Positions 1 to 9,078 of a stretch of 64,000 bases of DNA are shown here, in pieces (positions within the stretch are counted from its first letter, which is position 1; each line of letters begins with the position of its first letter). The stretch is from Planctomycetota bacterium (GTDB lineage Bacteria > Planctomycetota > E44-bin39): assembly GCA_004376375.1 (NCBI GenBank), contig SOJX01000090.1:1-64000 (forward strand), written 5' to 3'. Both the position numbers and the translations under genes were made by a program. The notes beneath the pieces were generated by a model. The model worked only from the letters and a program-made list of their open reading frames with translations, made no database searches and was not told the origin of the DNA.

Positions 1-37
1 GAAGCACCCTGCACCCGACACAGCCCCCATGCCTCAG

Positions 38-114
38 CACTCAGGACCCCGGACCCAGGCCCCAGGACTCAGGACTCGGGACTCAGGACTCAGGACTCAG
101 GACTCAGGACTCAA
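38..114. repeat. Heptanucleotide tandem array (AGGACTC)
   Basis: About eight head-to-tail copies of the 7-bp unit AGGACTC, with a degenerate left edge (AGGACCCC, GGACCC) and one CGGGACTC variant. There is no spacer pattern, so it is not CRISPR. It is the first of many 7- or 8-bp arrays that fill gaps between genes in this window. No gene is visible in the first 177 bases. Confidence 0.85.
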
Positions 115-177
115 GTTGACCGTGACGGTGGCTGACAGGGCCTTTACATTATTTTGTGAATATGCTATTGTATTCAT

Positions 178-351
178 ATGAGAATTTTGCTGATGCATGT
201 TCTTCAGACAGGCCATGGATACGATTATGAAACCTTTCCGATCTGGGTTGGAATAATTCCAGTTGTTTCTATCGTAATTGGGTATCTTGTTTCATTGGCT
301 TTCAAACGCTGGAAAAAGAAAAAAGAAAGATGGCGGCTTCTGGATTCGTAA
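178..351 (+). CDS. Small single-pass membrane protein (57 aa), hypothetical
   Basis: An uninterrupted ATG-to-TAA frame of 57 codons. The product begins MRILLMHVLQTGHGYDYETF, then has one hydrophobic stretch of about 18 residues (roughly 24-42) and a strongly basic tail containing KRWKKKKERWR. A helix followed by lysines and arginines fits a single-pass inner-membrane protein with its C-terminus in the cytoplasm. There is no clear Shine-Dalgarno sequence; an internal ATG at 193 is an alternative start. A stop codon at 157-159 rules out a longer protein. The flanks are repeats, so the gene stands alone. No family recognised. Confidence 0.4.
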   Translation: MRILLMHVLQTGHGYDYETFPIWVGIIPVVSIVIGYLVSLAFKRWKKKKERWRLLDS

Positions 352-832
352 GGCAGTTATCTGAATTCGAAAATCGAAAATCGTAAATCGAAAAATTTTT
401 CGCCGCGCCACCCGCGCCGCGTTAAAATGTAGGGGCACGGCGGTGCCGTGCCCGATAAATTGTGCTGGAAGCACCACGCCGGTAGGCGTGGTGAATCTTC
501 CCGCCCGCATGTAGGGGCAATCTCCCGCGGTTCCCCGTCCTGTTAGCCGCGCCGCTTGCGGCGCGTGTCTTCGTTTAGCGGGCGAGCTTGCTCGCCGCGT
601 TTCTTTCGTCATTCCTGCTTGCCCGCCGAAGCCTCGCGAAGGCGGGCTCTGTCCGCCATAGCTTTAGCGAAGGCGGGCGCAGGCCGGAATCCAGAATCAA
701 ATTGTAGGGGCACGGCGCCGCCCCACCCATATTGCCCGGGCAGGAATTTATGCGCCACCCAAAAAGAAAGCCCGGGCCTTCGGCAAAAATCCCCGGAAGC
801 CCAAGCCTTGTTCGTCTTCGCGCATTTCGCTT
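352..832. other. Gene-free stretch packed with dispersed repeats
   Basis: No convincing gene. It holds an AAAATCG heptad array (about 366-392); a perfect 9-bp hairpin at 433-453 next to TGTAGGGGC; two REP-like palindromes (542-602); a pair of elements resembling the common CATTCCTGC...GCAGGCCGGAATCCAG hairpin (about 610-696); and a further TGTAGGGGCACGGCG copy near 703. Open frames on both strands here are low-complexity translations of these repeats. Confidence 0.6.
542..602 (+). repeat. Two REP-like palindromes
   Basis: Two adjacent copies, at 542-566 and 575-602, of a GC-rich imperfect palindrome with the pattern TTAGC(C/G)GCGC followed by CTTGC and GCGCG. In the second copy the stem is GGCGAGC/GCTCGCC with loop TT. 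Related copies in this window lie near 12566, 26256 (minus), 48379, 52998, 55067 and 60045 (minus). Together they define a dispersed family. Confidence 0.75.
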
Positions 833-1022
833 GAAAATCTGAAAACAACGCATATAATATATATGTAAAAAAGGACTTATAGATGGTCAATAAAATATCC
901 TTACTATGTCCCCGGAAGGAAAATATGTCCCCGGAAGGAAAATCTGAAAACAACGCATATAATATATATGTAAAAAAGGACTTATAGATGGTCAATAAAA
1001 TATCCTTACTATGTCCCCGGAA
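833..1022. repeat. 85-bp direct duplication carrying a start site
   Basis: Positions 833-917 and 938-1022 are the same 85 bases, offset by 105. Each copy contains AAAAAAGGACTTATAGATG, that is, a Shine-Dalgarno sequence (AAGGA) and an ATG. A shorter unit, TATGTCCCCGGAAGGAAAA, is also repeated at the junction. From the first ATG (883) a 34-codon frame ends in TAG at 985-987, immediately before the second ATG at 988. The arrangement looks like a recent tandem duplication of the 5' end of the next gene. Confidence 0.85.
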
Positions 1023-1302
1023 TACCCCGGAATACCGGAATAACCCCCATATATACCAGATCGATGGTCCTGGAATTGACGTGCGCGAGATTACCGCTGA
1101 CTATGATCATGTATGGATGTTTGATAACTTTCGTGAACAGGTTTATGTGAAACTTGATGGTGCCTGGTATCAATGTTCGCCACATTACAAATGGCATTCA
1201 AAAGAGAGCACCAAGCCGAAGAATGCGACACAAATGACTCGGGATTCTATAAGCTCGCAAAAACTCGGAAGCGGCTGGTTAACAATACCTGCTAACCCAT
1301 GA
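988..1302 (+). CDS. Hypothetical protein (104 aa)
   Basis: The start ATG lies in the second copy of an 85-bp duplication and has a well-placed AAGGA seven bases upstream. The first dozen residues (MVNKISLLCPRN) come from the repeat. The middle (DVREITADYDHVWMFDNF and on) has normal protein composition, rich in aromatic and charged residues, with no signal peptide or membrane helix. It may be the remnant of a larger gene whose 5' end was duplicated or replaced. No family recognised. It is followed 45 bases later by a HEAT-like gene on the same strand. Confidence 0.45.
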   Translation: MVNKISLLCPRNTPEYRNNPHIYQIDGPGIDVREITADYDHVWMFDNFREQVYVKLDGAWYQCSPHYKWHSKESTKPKNATQMTRDSISSQKLGSGWLTIPANP

Positions 1303-1347
1303 CAGAGCATTTTCTTATCCAATGCTCATTATTAATGGAGGAATGAC

Positions 1348-2013
1348 ATGTGCAAAAATGCCAAGTGGTTAGCTTTGGGGATTATTTGTTTATTACTAGT
1401 AATCCTTATACACGACTCAAGGATTCTTGCGGGTAATGATAAGGAAAATGGCAAAAAAGACAGAATTACTAATGGTTTAACTGGTTTAGCATCAAAACAA
1501 CTAGGTGATAGAGTTATGGCAGCATCTGAAATCGGGAGTATAAGACGAAGTATTATAAAAGGACTCCTTGTTTTAGCATCCCAAAATGTAAAGCCAATAA
1601 AAGAAACGGAAGAAAATGCAAGTATCCCAATATACCCCCGTCATGACTCAAAGCATCTGGCAATTGAATTATTGGGCGAATACAAGGCTGAAAAAGCAGT
1701 AAAAGTATTAATAAAAAACATAGACTATAAGGTTGAGAAACAAATTGCTGGCGGTTTTACGGACTGGTTCAGTCGGTATCCTGCGGCCAATGCACTGGTA
1801 AAAATTGGACTACCTTCGGTAGATCCCCTGATTTTTAAAATTAAAAGGATTTCGGATAACCTGAACATGAGGAAGGTTTGTTGCTGGACACTTAATAAAA
1901 TCCTTGGGAAGAAAATGGCGGTATTTATGCTAAAAGAACATATCTCCGCAACTGGTGGAAACCATAAAGAAAATTTAGAGGCGGCGCTTAAGATTTTTGA
2001 GAAATATGAATAG
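1348..2013 (+). CDS. Membrane-anchored or secreted HEAT-like repeat protein (221 aa)
   Basis: The start has a strong Shine-Dalgarno sequence (TGGAGGAATGAC before ATG). Residues 7-24 (WLALGIICLLLVILIHDS) are a hydrophobic signal or anchor. The rest contains paired helices of HEAT/PBS-lyase character: LAIELLGEYKAEKAVKVLIK, then a unit ending in PAANALVKIGLPSVDPLIFK, and a third ending in CCWTLNKILG. HEAT repeats bind partner proteins, so a scaffold role outside or at the membrane is likely. The gene is clearly more AT-rich than most genes in the window, which may mean transfer or relaxed selection. Partner and pathway unknown. Confidence 0.75.
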   Translation: MCKNAKWLALGIICLLLVILIHDSRILAGNDKENGKKDRITNGLTGLASKQLGDRVMAASEIGSIRRSIIKGLLVLASQNVKPIKETEENASIPIYPRHDSKHLAIELLGEYKAEKAVKVLIKNIDYKVEKQIAGGFTDWFSRYPAANALVKIGLPSVDPLIFKIKRISDNLNMRKVCCWTLNKILGKKMAVFMLKEHISATGGNHKENLEAALKIFEKYE

Positions 2014-2788
2014 AACAAGGAGAAAATAGAGAAAGTCCCCTATTTCGATCCGAAAAAATTCCGAATCTCCGGACACCCATAACCGAGATTTGTCAAGAGC
2101 GTCCTTGCGGTTTCTTAGATTATCTTATCCGTGTTGGAAAGAGCAAACGCATGTGCAATACAGACACCCATTCGCACCGTGACCGAATTACTCCTCAATC
2201 GGCCCGTGCATTATATAACATACTGATTTTAAAATTACATATGAGGTTATTAAGTCTTATCCGACTTATCATCCTGAAATCAAGTTTAAAGTAAAAAGTC
2301 GAAAGTTAAGAGTTCGAAGAGTTGATGTAAACTCAGATTACAACTTTGAACTTTTAACTCCCCAGCAAACTTTGTGCCGAAAAATTTCAGGGTTACAAAC
2401 CCCGGAATTCTGTCACAAAAAAGGGACGGTATACGTCCTTTCGGAACTCATACCTCCCGATTGCGGCCTGATGCACCCCGTTACTCGGCCTGCACAGGGG
2501 TTTCAAAGGGGTATCAGAACCGAAAAAAGTGGGAATTTTCCGCAAATTATGACAAAACTTTTACATTATTTCCACGCTACTCGTTAATATTATAAAGATG
2601 AAACCCTCGGGAAACGAAATCCGGAAAACGCACCGATTCCGCTTCGCGCAGTAAAGTTGATAAACAATCGAAATGACTCAGGACGCAGGACGCAGGACCC
2701 ATTTCCGCGAAAAAGTTCAGAACCTACTTGAACGGCAGGGCTTGTGGCGCTATTATGCATTCAGGAGAATTGTTGAGAAGGGGAGTTT
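2014..2788. other. Long gap with repeats and no convincing gene
   Basis: 775 bases. Open frames of about 70 codons overlap one another near 2372-2595 but lack Shine-Dalgarno sequences and recognisable features. At 2283-2362 there is a composite repeat with short AAGTT/AAAGT units in one arm and an inverted copy (AACTTTGAACTTTTAACT) in the other. At 2675-2700 there is a small GCAGGAC array just upstream of the next gene. The end of the gap must carry the promoter of the large gene at 2789, but I cannot name it. Confidence 0.5.
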
Positions 2789-5700
2789 ATGGCTGTCGAT
2801 CCTATTTTGCGCATTTATGCCGAAACCGCTGTCAAGCTCGGAATACTCGAAGCCGGAGAGGCTGCACGTATTGCGGCACATGCACAAACACATGGCATAA
2901 CATTCGTTGAAGCAATTAATGAGATGGCTTTGCTCAACCCGGAACAGCTTGTTGAGTTGGAACAGGCAGTTGCAGCTTCAGGTGCGATAGAACCCGTAGC
3001 GGCTCCCGGACCCGGCGAACCACCGCAAGTGCAAGAGCAACCTGTTCCTACGGATCCAATGGCGGAACAGGCTGGTGAGATTGAATTTACTCCAGAATAC
3101 CCACCCGAGCAGGAACCCATAGACTTTGCCCCTTCACTAGAACAGCAGCCGGAACCCGCACTTCTGGACGAATCTCCTTCCGGCGAGATGCCAATATCCG
3201 AATCCGAAAAAGCCGCTTCCGATGCCGGCTGGGCGCCGGACGTGCCACCGGCTTCCGATGCCGTTGATGGTGTTGCGGCAGCGAAAGAATCAGAGCCGGG
3301 GCAAGTACCGGAAGGAGGGAGTGAAGCGGTCACGGTTATTCCAGTTCCTCCGACCGCTTCGAAACCGGATTTGATAGAAGAACCGGTACCGCACCCGGCG
3401 TCGGGCGGCGTGCCGTTCGTTCCCAGCACGACCGCTTTCTGGTCTTTTCACGACCGCGTGGTGACTCGCTCGAAAATTGATGACCGCTACGATAATCAGA
3501 AAGAGCTCGAGCGCCACGGACGGCTGCGAATCGTGACGGTGGAAGATACGGATTTTCACCGCACGGTGCTTATGAAACGGCTTGTGCCGGCACAGGACTT
3601 GAGCCCGGAGGTTGCCGAATCGTTTCTCCATGAGGCCCTGATTACTGGCCAGCTTGAGCACCCGAATGTTGTGCCTGCGTACGATGTCGGTATTCTGTCC
3701 AACGGCGAGCTTTTTTTTACAACCAAGCTTGCGCGCGGACGGTCGCTTGCCGACGTGCTTGGCGGAATTCGGATGGGTTCCCGGGCGATTAAACGAACCT
3801 ACACGACGCACAAGCTGCTCACAATCTTCGAAGCGGTTTGCCGCGGCGTGGCCTATGCGCATGCACACGGCATCGTCCACAGGAACCTTCGCCCGGACCA
3901 TGTCATGATCGGAGAGTTCGGCGAGGTTTTCGTGACCGAGTGGGGCAAGGGGTGCATATTGGGTGAGCCGGATAAGCGGCGCGCCGCATGTGAGATTGTC
4001 ATTGACGGCCAGGCGGGGGTTGTAAAAACCGGCGAAGGCGAGGTAATCGGCGCACCGGCTTATCTACCGCCGGAACAGGTCGCCGGAAATATCGACGCAA
4101 TGGATAACCGCAGCGATATCTATTCGCTCGGGGCCATCCTGTACGAGGTCCTCACGTTAAACAAGCCTATAACGGCTGCGAGCTCCGTTCAGGTTGTACA
4201 GCGTATCCTTGACAGCGAGCCGGTCAAGCCATCAGCGGCGGCGGGGGTGCGGGATATTCCTCCCGAGCTTGAAGCCATAGTGCTCAAGGCGATGGCAAAG
4301 AAGCCGGAGAACCGTTACCTTTCGGCTGAGGAGTTCAGGAGCGAGATCGAAATGTTCCTGGCCGGCCGGATAACCCTTGCTTCCAGTTACGGGTTGGGCG
4401 AACTCTTAACGCAGTGGATAAAGGACCATATACGGGTTGCAGCGTTGACAGTGTTTATAATTCTCGTTTTTCTGGGTTCGGCAGCCGGGGTGTTGTGGTG
4501 GGCGATTTCAAGCCGGAACAAGGCCGCAACTTCCCTTGAGTCGTTTTCGAAGACTCATGAATCGACAAGGCGTTCTCTGCAAAATGCTCGAAAGCAGCTG
4601 GAGTCGGCAGCGAACACACAGGAAGGCGTGACTGCAGAGTTGGCCAGGCTGTATGTCGAACGCGGGGCCGCGCTGATTGATTCGGGCAAGGTCGAGGATG
4701 GCATTTTGAGTCTTGCGGCAGCGACCAGATTCAGGGAGGATCTGTCGCTCATGATAAAGGCCGGCTGGGAATATGCTGTCCGCCCCGTTCCTCATCTTCG
4801 TATGCAGGACCCTTTCGAGCGTACGGATGACCACGAATTTCTTGTGGGGACGGGCGCGGGCCTGGACGTGCTCGACCTCGAAGATATGAGCGGGCAGTTG
4901 CATCGGGTGGACCTCTGGACCGGGAAACGCTGGAAGGTCACTGCGGTTGCTCCAAACAGTAAAATGATTTCCTCCCCCGATGGAAAGTACGTGCTCAAGG
5001 TGTTTTCCGACAAGAGTGGGAGCACCCATGTAGTTGTCCAGGATACCTTCAACCAGCGAATCCTTGTTGATAAGGTCGGCAACAATGGTTTTTTCGCCGG
5101 TACGGGTTCACATGTACTTGTAGTAAACGGCGTTGTCGATATGATGTGGTTCGCTCTGCCCGACGGCACGGAAATCTGGCGAAAGAAAAGCCCGGGTATC
5201 AAGCTGCGCGGGTTCAAGGCCACGCCAAACGTCCGGTTTGGAGCTTTCCTTTTTGCCAATGAGATTATAAGCATTCGAGACCTGGCCACCGGCGAAGAAA
5301 TCAGGAAAATAACCCCTGAAGTGATTGACGTACATTCCATTCACATCGGCTCGACGGGCCGACAACTGGCAATAGTCTACGGCGGCGGCGGCCTTCGCAT
5401 GGTCGGGCTTCCATCGGGTGGGGCGGGGGATTTCCTGTCCGGCAGCGGTCCACCGGATTTCTCCGTTCGTGCAAACGGAAGATTTCTGATCCTGGGGCGA
5501 TCCGACGGCGTCTGGTTCTGGGACCTGGAAAAAGGAAAGCGAATTGAACTTCCTTACGGAAACTCCGTAGAGAGCCCTTTGATCGCGCTTGCCCCGGGTG
5601 GATCACGGGCTGCAGTGGCGGTTGAGGGCGGTTTCGATGTCTGGGATCTTTCCCAGGCTGTCCAGATTATGCCTGCCGTCGAGTTCCGAAAACGCGTGGA

Positions 5701-7189
5701 GGCGATAGCCTTTTCCGCAGACGGCGGCCTCGTAGTGGCAAAGGTTGGTGAAAAACAATTTGTTTATAACCTGTCGACGGGGATTCGCTACGAACTGGTG
5801 GGCAGGCGGGCCGGATTTACTCCTGCAAATCCCGGTCATTTCTGGCTCGAGCGCGGCGGTACGAGGGGATTCAGCGTCTGGAGCACAAGCCAGTTTGCCA
5901 AAGGTTTAACTACTCCCGGAAACTATCGCAAGCTCTGGGGATTCGCACCCGGAGGCCGGTGTGCAATCCTCTGGACTGCAAGAGATACAAAACTCTGGAA
6001 CCCGCGCACGGGTCGAGAATATACTTTTGATGGCCTCTGCACCGTGGAAAGCGATACGCCCCCCTCGCTTACGCTACTGGCCAGGCGTTTTCCCGTCGGC
6101 CCCCGCACCATTCCCGGCGACGATCCGTTCGCCGCGGCCGGTGGTGATTTCAGGTTGCAGTTTTTCGGCGGGGGGCGCTACATGCTTGCACGCAAGCCCG
6201 GAAAGCAGCAGCTTATTGATCTTGAGAAGGACTCCGCTGTTGCTGAGATAAAGCCCGGTAGTGTCATTGCAGTCTCCGGCGACGCCAGGCAGATAGCTGT
6301 TATCGACTCGCGTTCCGGAACAGGTGAGGTCCGCACAGTTGATGGAAACAAGAGCAGTCAGTTGAGCGATCTTGTCGGCGCTCTTGCGGCCGTGTTTTCC
6401 TCGTCCGGCGACAGGCTCGTTGTTTCCACCGCATTCACGGCCGGACGTTTCGTAACCTGCGTTGATACCAGTCGGAACTCGCTCGTCAGCCGTCTACCGT
6501 GGCCGCTTGATACAAGCCTGGCCTTTTCCGCCGACCTGAGGCGCATGGTCAGGCGGAGTGAAAAGAACCGCCGGCAGATAGAAATGCTTACCGTCGACGG
6601 GGGAAGCCGACTCGCACAACTTGAAGATGCGGGTGGTGATATATGGGGCGTTTATCTTGCACCCGACGGTTCATCCGCTTTGCTGCTGATTACGGACAAA
6701 ACGGGAGTTTCTTATCCTGCAACCTGGGCGCCGGGCGAATCGGTTGCCCAACTCCTGCACCTGTCAAAGCTTGACGTAGACGCTACCGTTGCGCGCCCGG
6801 TGAAGAACGGCGAGTGGGTGATGTTTCTTTCCAAAAGAGGGCTGGCGGTATATTCGTTCAAAGAGCGGCAATTCATAATCAACGAGATGATTGCCGATAC
6901 GGGCGAGCGATACATGGACGCGCGGATTTCGCCGGATGGAAACTGGCTGTATCTGCAGGTGAGCACATCGGCCGGCATGAAGCTCCGACTCTGCTCGCTT
7001 CCCGACTGCAATGTCGCAACCGAGTTGTCCCTGCCCCAAACCGGTTTTATCATGCCCGCAAGAGATAACCTTCGCATCCTGGCCTTTACAAAGGAAGGAA
7101 AAGCCGTCTGTTACGACCTTGCGAAAGAGTTCAAGGACTTCACCGGGATGGCGGTGAAATCGGGGATGCAAAAAGCGAAGAGCCGATAA
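2789..7189 (+). CDS. Membrane pseudokinase with C-terminal beta-propeller (1466 aa)
   Basis: Order: a helical N-terminal domain of about 65 residues, resembling MshEN/T2SSE_N-type modules; a Pro/Glu-rich linker to about 215; a Ser/Thr-kinase fold (about 220-530); a membrane helix at about 549-571; a short coiled coil; then a long beta-propeller of WD40-like units to the end. The kinase fold keeps the ATP lysine (K263, VLMKR), the helix-C glutamate (E282), the PPE motif (E429) and DIYSLG. However, the catalytic loop reads HRNLRPDHV (N366 in place of the catalytic Asp) and the DFG position is EWG (E384). There is no clear glycine-rich loop. Phosphotransfer is therefore doubtful, and a ligand- or partner-sensing receptor is more likely. 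The start is preceded by AAGGGGAG. The propeller would lie on the far side of the membrane. It is convergent with aspS, with 14 bases between them. Confidence 0.88.
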   Translation: MAVDPILRIYAETAVKLGILEAGEAARIAAHAQTHGITFVEAINEMALLNPEQLVELEQAVAASGAIEPVAAPGPGEPPQVQEQPVPTDPMAEQAGEIEFTPEYPPEQEPIDFAPSLEQQPEPALLDESPSGEMPISESEKAASDAGWAPDVPPASDAVDGVAAAKESEPGQVPEGGSEAVTVIPVPPTASKPDLIEEPVPHPASGGVPFVPSTTAFWSFHDRVVTRSKIDDRYDNQKELERHGRLRIVTVEDTDFHRTVLMKRLVPAQDLSPEVAESFLHEALITGQLEHPNVVPAYDVGILSNGELFFTTKLARGRSLADVLGGIRMGSRAIKRTYTTHKLLTIFEAVCRGVAYAHAHGIVHRNLRPDHVMIGEFGEVFVTEWGKGCILGEPDKRRAACEIVIDGQAGVVKTGEGEVIGAPAYLPPEQVAGNIDAMDNRSDIYSLGAILYEVLTLNKPITAASSVQVVQRILDSEPVKPSAAAGVRDIPPELEAIVLKAMAKKPENRYLSAEEFRSEIEMFLAGRITLASSYGLGELLTQWIKDHIRVAALTVFIILVFLGSAAGVLWWAISSRNKAATSLESFSKTHESTRRSLQNARKQLESAANTQEGVTAELARLYVERGAALIDSGKVEDGILSLAAATRFREDLSLMIKAGWEYAVRPVPHLRMQDPFERTDDHEFLVGTGAGLDVLDLEDMSGQLHRVDLWTGKRWKVTAVAPNSKMISSPDGKYVLKVFSDKSGSTHVVVQDTFNQRILVDKVGNNGFFAGTGSHVLVVNGVVDMMWFALPDGTEIWRKKSPGIKLRGFKATPNVRFGAFLFANEIISIRDLATGEEIRKITPEVIDVHSIHIGSTGRQLAIVYGGGGLRMVGLPSGGAGDFLSGSGPPDFSVRANGRFLILGRSDGVWFWDLEKGKRIELPYGNSVESPLIALAPGGSRAAVAVEGGFDVWDLSQAVQIMPAVEFRKRVEAIAFSADGGLVVAKVGEKQFVYNLSTGIRYELVGRRAGFTPANPGHFWLERGGTRGFSVWSTSQFAKGLTTPGNYRKLWGFAPGGRCAILWTARDTKLWNPRTGREYTFDGLCTVESDTPPSLTLLARRFPVGPRTIPGDDPFAAAGGDFRLQFFGGGRYMLARKPGKQQLIDLEKDSAVAEIKPGSVIAVSGDARQIAVIDSRSGTGEVRTVDGNKSSQLSDLVGALAAVFSSSGDRLVVSTAFTAGRFVTCVDTSRNSLVSRLPWPLDTSLAFSADLRRMVRRSEKNRRQIEMLTVDGGSRLAQLEDAGGDIWGVYLAPDGSSALLLITDKTGVSYPATWAPGESVAQLLHLSKLDVDATVARPVKNGEWVMFLSKRGLAVYSFKERQFIINEMIADTGERYMDARISPDGNWLYLQVSTSAGMKLRLCSLPDCNVATELSLPQTGFIMPARDNLRILAFTKEGKAVCYDLAKEFKDFTGMAVKSGMQKAKSR

Positions 7190-7203
7190 TGGTTTTCGCA
7201 GGG

Positions 7204-8985
7204 CTAGTCGTCTTTTCTAATTTTTAATCTTAACTCCTCAAGTTGCTGGTCCGAGACGGACGTCGGCGCGCCGGTGAGCGGGCATTTCGCGGCCGTTGTC
7301 TTGGGAAACGCAATAAAGTCGCGGATGCTTTCCCGTCCGAGCAGGCACATCAGCACGCGGTCGAAACCGAGGGCGAAGCCGCCGTGCGGGGGCGCGCCGT
7401 ACCTGAAAGCGTTGAGGAAAAATCCGAACCTGTCTTCGAGTTCCTGTTCTGAAAATCCCAGCGCCTTGAACACGCGGGACTGCATTGCCGGATCGTGGAT
7501 TCTGATCGAGCCGGAGCCGAGCTCGACGCCGTTGAGGACGAGGTCCGCCGCGTGCGACGGGATTGAGAAGAGGTCTTCGCCGCGCTCCAGTTGTTCGAGA
7601 TATTCGGTCGGGAAACTGGTAAACGGATGGTGCGCGGGCGAGAGTTTGCCTTCGTCGTCCTCTTCGAACAGAGGGAAATCAGTAACCCAGAGGTAGTTGA
7701 ATACTTCTTCATCAATGAGTCCGAGCCGCTTCGCAAGCAGGCCGCGAAGCACGCCTGACGAGGCGCGGGCGACTTTGGGAGAGTCTGCGACGAAACAGAA
7801 AAGATCGTTTTCTTCCGCACCACCGAAGACGCTGAACAATTCTTCCCGAATCGGTTCAGGAAAGAATTTCGAGACGCCGCCGGAGATTCCGTCCGCGGTT
7901 TTCTTGAGCCATGCGACGCCTTTTGCGCCCGTGTCCGCGACCGCTTTCGGCAGCGCGTCGATTTCCTTTCTGCTGAGCGCGGCGCCTCCGGGCGCCCGAA
8001 TTCCGGCAACCATCCCGGCGTTCTGGAAGACCTTGAATTCGGTTTTCTTTGCCACGTTGGTTGCATCCACGATTTCAAGTCCGAAACGGGTATCCGGCTT
8101 GTCGGTGCCGTAGCGCTCCATGGCCTCGTTATATGTCATCCTCGGGAACGGTGCGGAAACATTTTTCCCGGCAGCGACTTTCGTAAGCTCGGCCATAAGG
8201 CCTTCGAGGACCGAGTAGATATTTTCGAGCGAGACGAAAGACATCTCGATGTCTATCTGCGTGAACTCGGGCTGTCGGTCATATCGGAGGTCTTCGTCGC
8301 GGAAACAGCGGGCGATCTGGAAATACCTGTCGAAACCGGAGATCATGAAAAGCTGCTTGTGCATCTGCGGAGACTGCGGCAATGCAAAAAAACGGCCGGG
8401 GGATTTCCGGGCCGGAACGAGATAGTCGCGCGCGCCCTCGGGCGTGGATTTCCAGAGGACCGGCGTTTCGATTTCCAGAAAATCCTCGCCGTCGAAATAC
8501 CGCCGCGTGGCCTGAAGGACTTTGTGCTTGGCTATGGTCGCCTCCTGCATCGGTTTCGAGCGCAGGTCGAGATAACGGTGCTCGAGGCGGACAAGCTCGT
8601 CGGCCTTCGGCGCGTCGACGACCTCGAAGGGGGGCGTCTCGGCCGGGACTTCCATGTCAATTGATTCGACTGCAATCTCAATCTCGCCGGTCGGCATGTC
8701 GGGATTGATGTTTGCCTTGTCCCGCGCCGCGACCGTGCCGGTAATCGCAAGGACGGTTTCGCTTCGGATTTTTGACGCCCGCCCGGTGAGTTCCTTATCG
8801 TTCTCCATGCGGAAGACGAGTTGCGTTATGCCGTAGCGGTCGCGCAGGTCGATGAAGACTATTTCGCCGTGGTCGCGCCAGTTGGCGACCCAGCCGCAGA
8901 GTTTCACTTTTTTACCGACGCCTGCGGCCGCGAGTTCGCCGCACGTATGTGTCCGCATCGTTGTGGCCAGTTTTGATGTGGTCAT
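7204..8985 (-). CDS. aspS: Aspartyl-tRNA synthetase
   Basis: Charges tRNA with aspartate in the cytoplasm. Bacterial-type class II enzyme of usual length (593 aa): N-terminal OB anticodon-binding domain (GWVANWRDHG, FIDLRDR), motif 2 (ARCFRDEDLRYDRQPEFTQ), the inserted GAD domain, and motif 3 (GFALGFDRVLMCL). Residue 10 (MRTHTCGEL) matches the usual family start, so the true start may be at 8958; neither site has a strong Shine-Dalgarno sequence. H39 (in RDHG) and A91 (in RDKANIN) align with the positions that are His/Gly in the non-discriminating Pseudomonas aeruginosa enzyme and Leu/Lys in the E. coli enzyme. This suggests it may also charge tRNA-Asn, for later amidation by GatCAB. Confidence 0.97.
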   Translation of the reverse strand: MTTSKLATTMRTHTCGELAAAGVGKKVKLCGWVANWRDHGEIVFIDLRDRYGITQLVFRMENDKELTGRASKIRSETVLAITGTVAARDKANINPDMPTGEIEIAVESIDMEVPAETPPFEVVDAPKADELVRLEHRYLDLRSKPMQEATIAKHKVLQATRRYFDGEDFLEIETPVLWKSTPEGARDYLVPARKSPGRFFALPQSPQMHKQLFMISGFDRYFQIARCFRDEDLRYDRQPEFTQIDIEMSFVSLENIYSVLEGLMAELTKVAAGKNVSAPFPRMTYNEAMERYGTDKPDTRFGLEIVDATNVAKKTEFKVFQNAGMVAGIRAPGGAALSRKEIDALPKAVADTGAKGVAWLKKTADGISGGVSKFFPEPIREELFSVFGGAEENDLFCFVADSPKVARASSGVLRGLLAKRLGLIDEEVFNYLWVTDFPLFEEDDEGKLSPAHHPFTSFPTEYLEQLERGEDLFSIPSHAADLVLNGVELGSGSIRIHDPAMQSRVFKALGFSEQELEDRFGFFLNAFRYGAPPHGGFALGFDRVLMCLLGRESIRDFIAFPKTTAAKCPLTGAPTSVSDQQLEELRLKIRKDD

Positions 8986-9013
8986 GTCCGTATCCGTTCA
9001 GTAAAAGTTAAAA

Positions 9014-9046
9014 GCCTCTGGCCGCGCATCATAGCGCGGCCAGAGG
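9014..9046 (-). terminator. Hairpin terminator downstream of the coiled-coil gene
   Basis: A perfect 13-bp stem (CCTCTGGCCGCGC, 9015-9027, with GCGCGGCCAGAGG, 9034-9046) and a six-base loop. Read on the minus strand it is followed by CTTTTAACTTTT. It lies between the end of the gene at 9079 and the start of aspS, so it should end the upstream transcript; aspS would then need its own promoter. Confidence 0.8.
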
Positions 9047-9078
9047 ATTATTTCCACATTTTTTCTTTGCGCCGGTCG

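Noticed and set aside
292-995. Open frames on both strands in the repeat-rich start
   Set aside because: They translate dispersed GC palindromes and give Arg/Pro-rich sequence without features.
2372-2595. Two overlapping frames of about 72 codons
   Set aside because: They overlap one another in different frames, lack Shine-Dalgarno sequences, and show no domain or signal.
3290-3901. Long antisense frames inside the kinase, thiC, GspE and TPR genes
   Set aside because: They mirror GC-rich coding sequence; the sense genes have clear domains, and the antisense frames have none.
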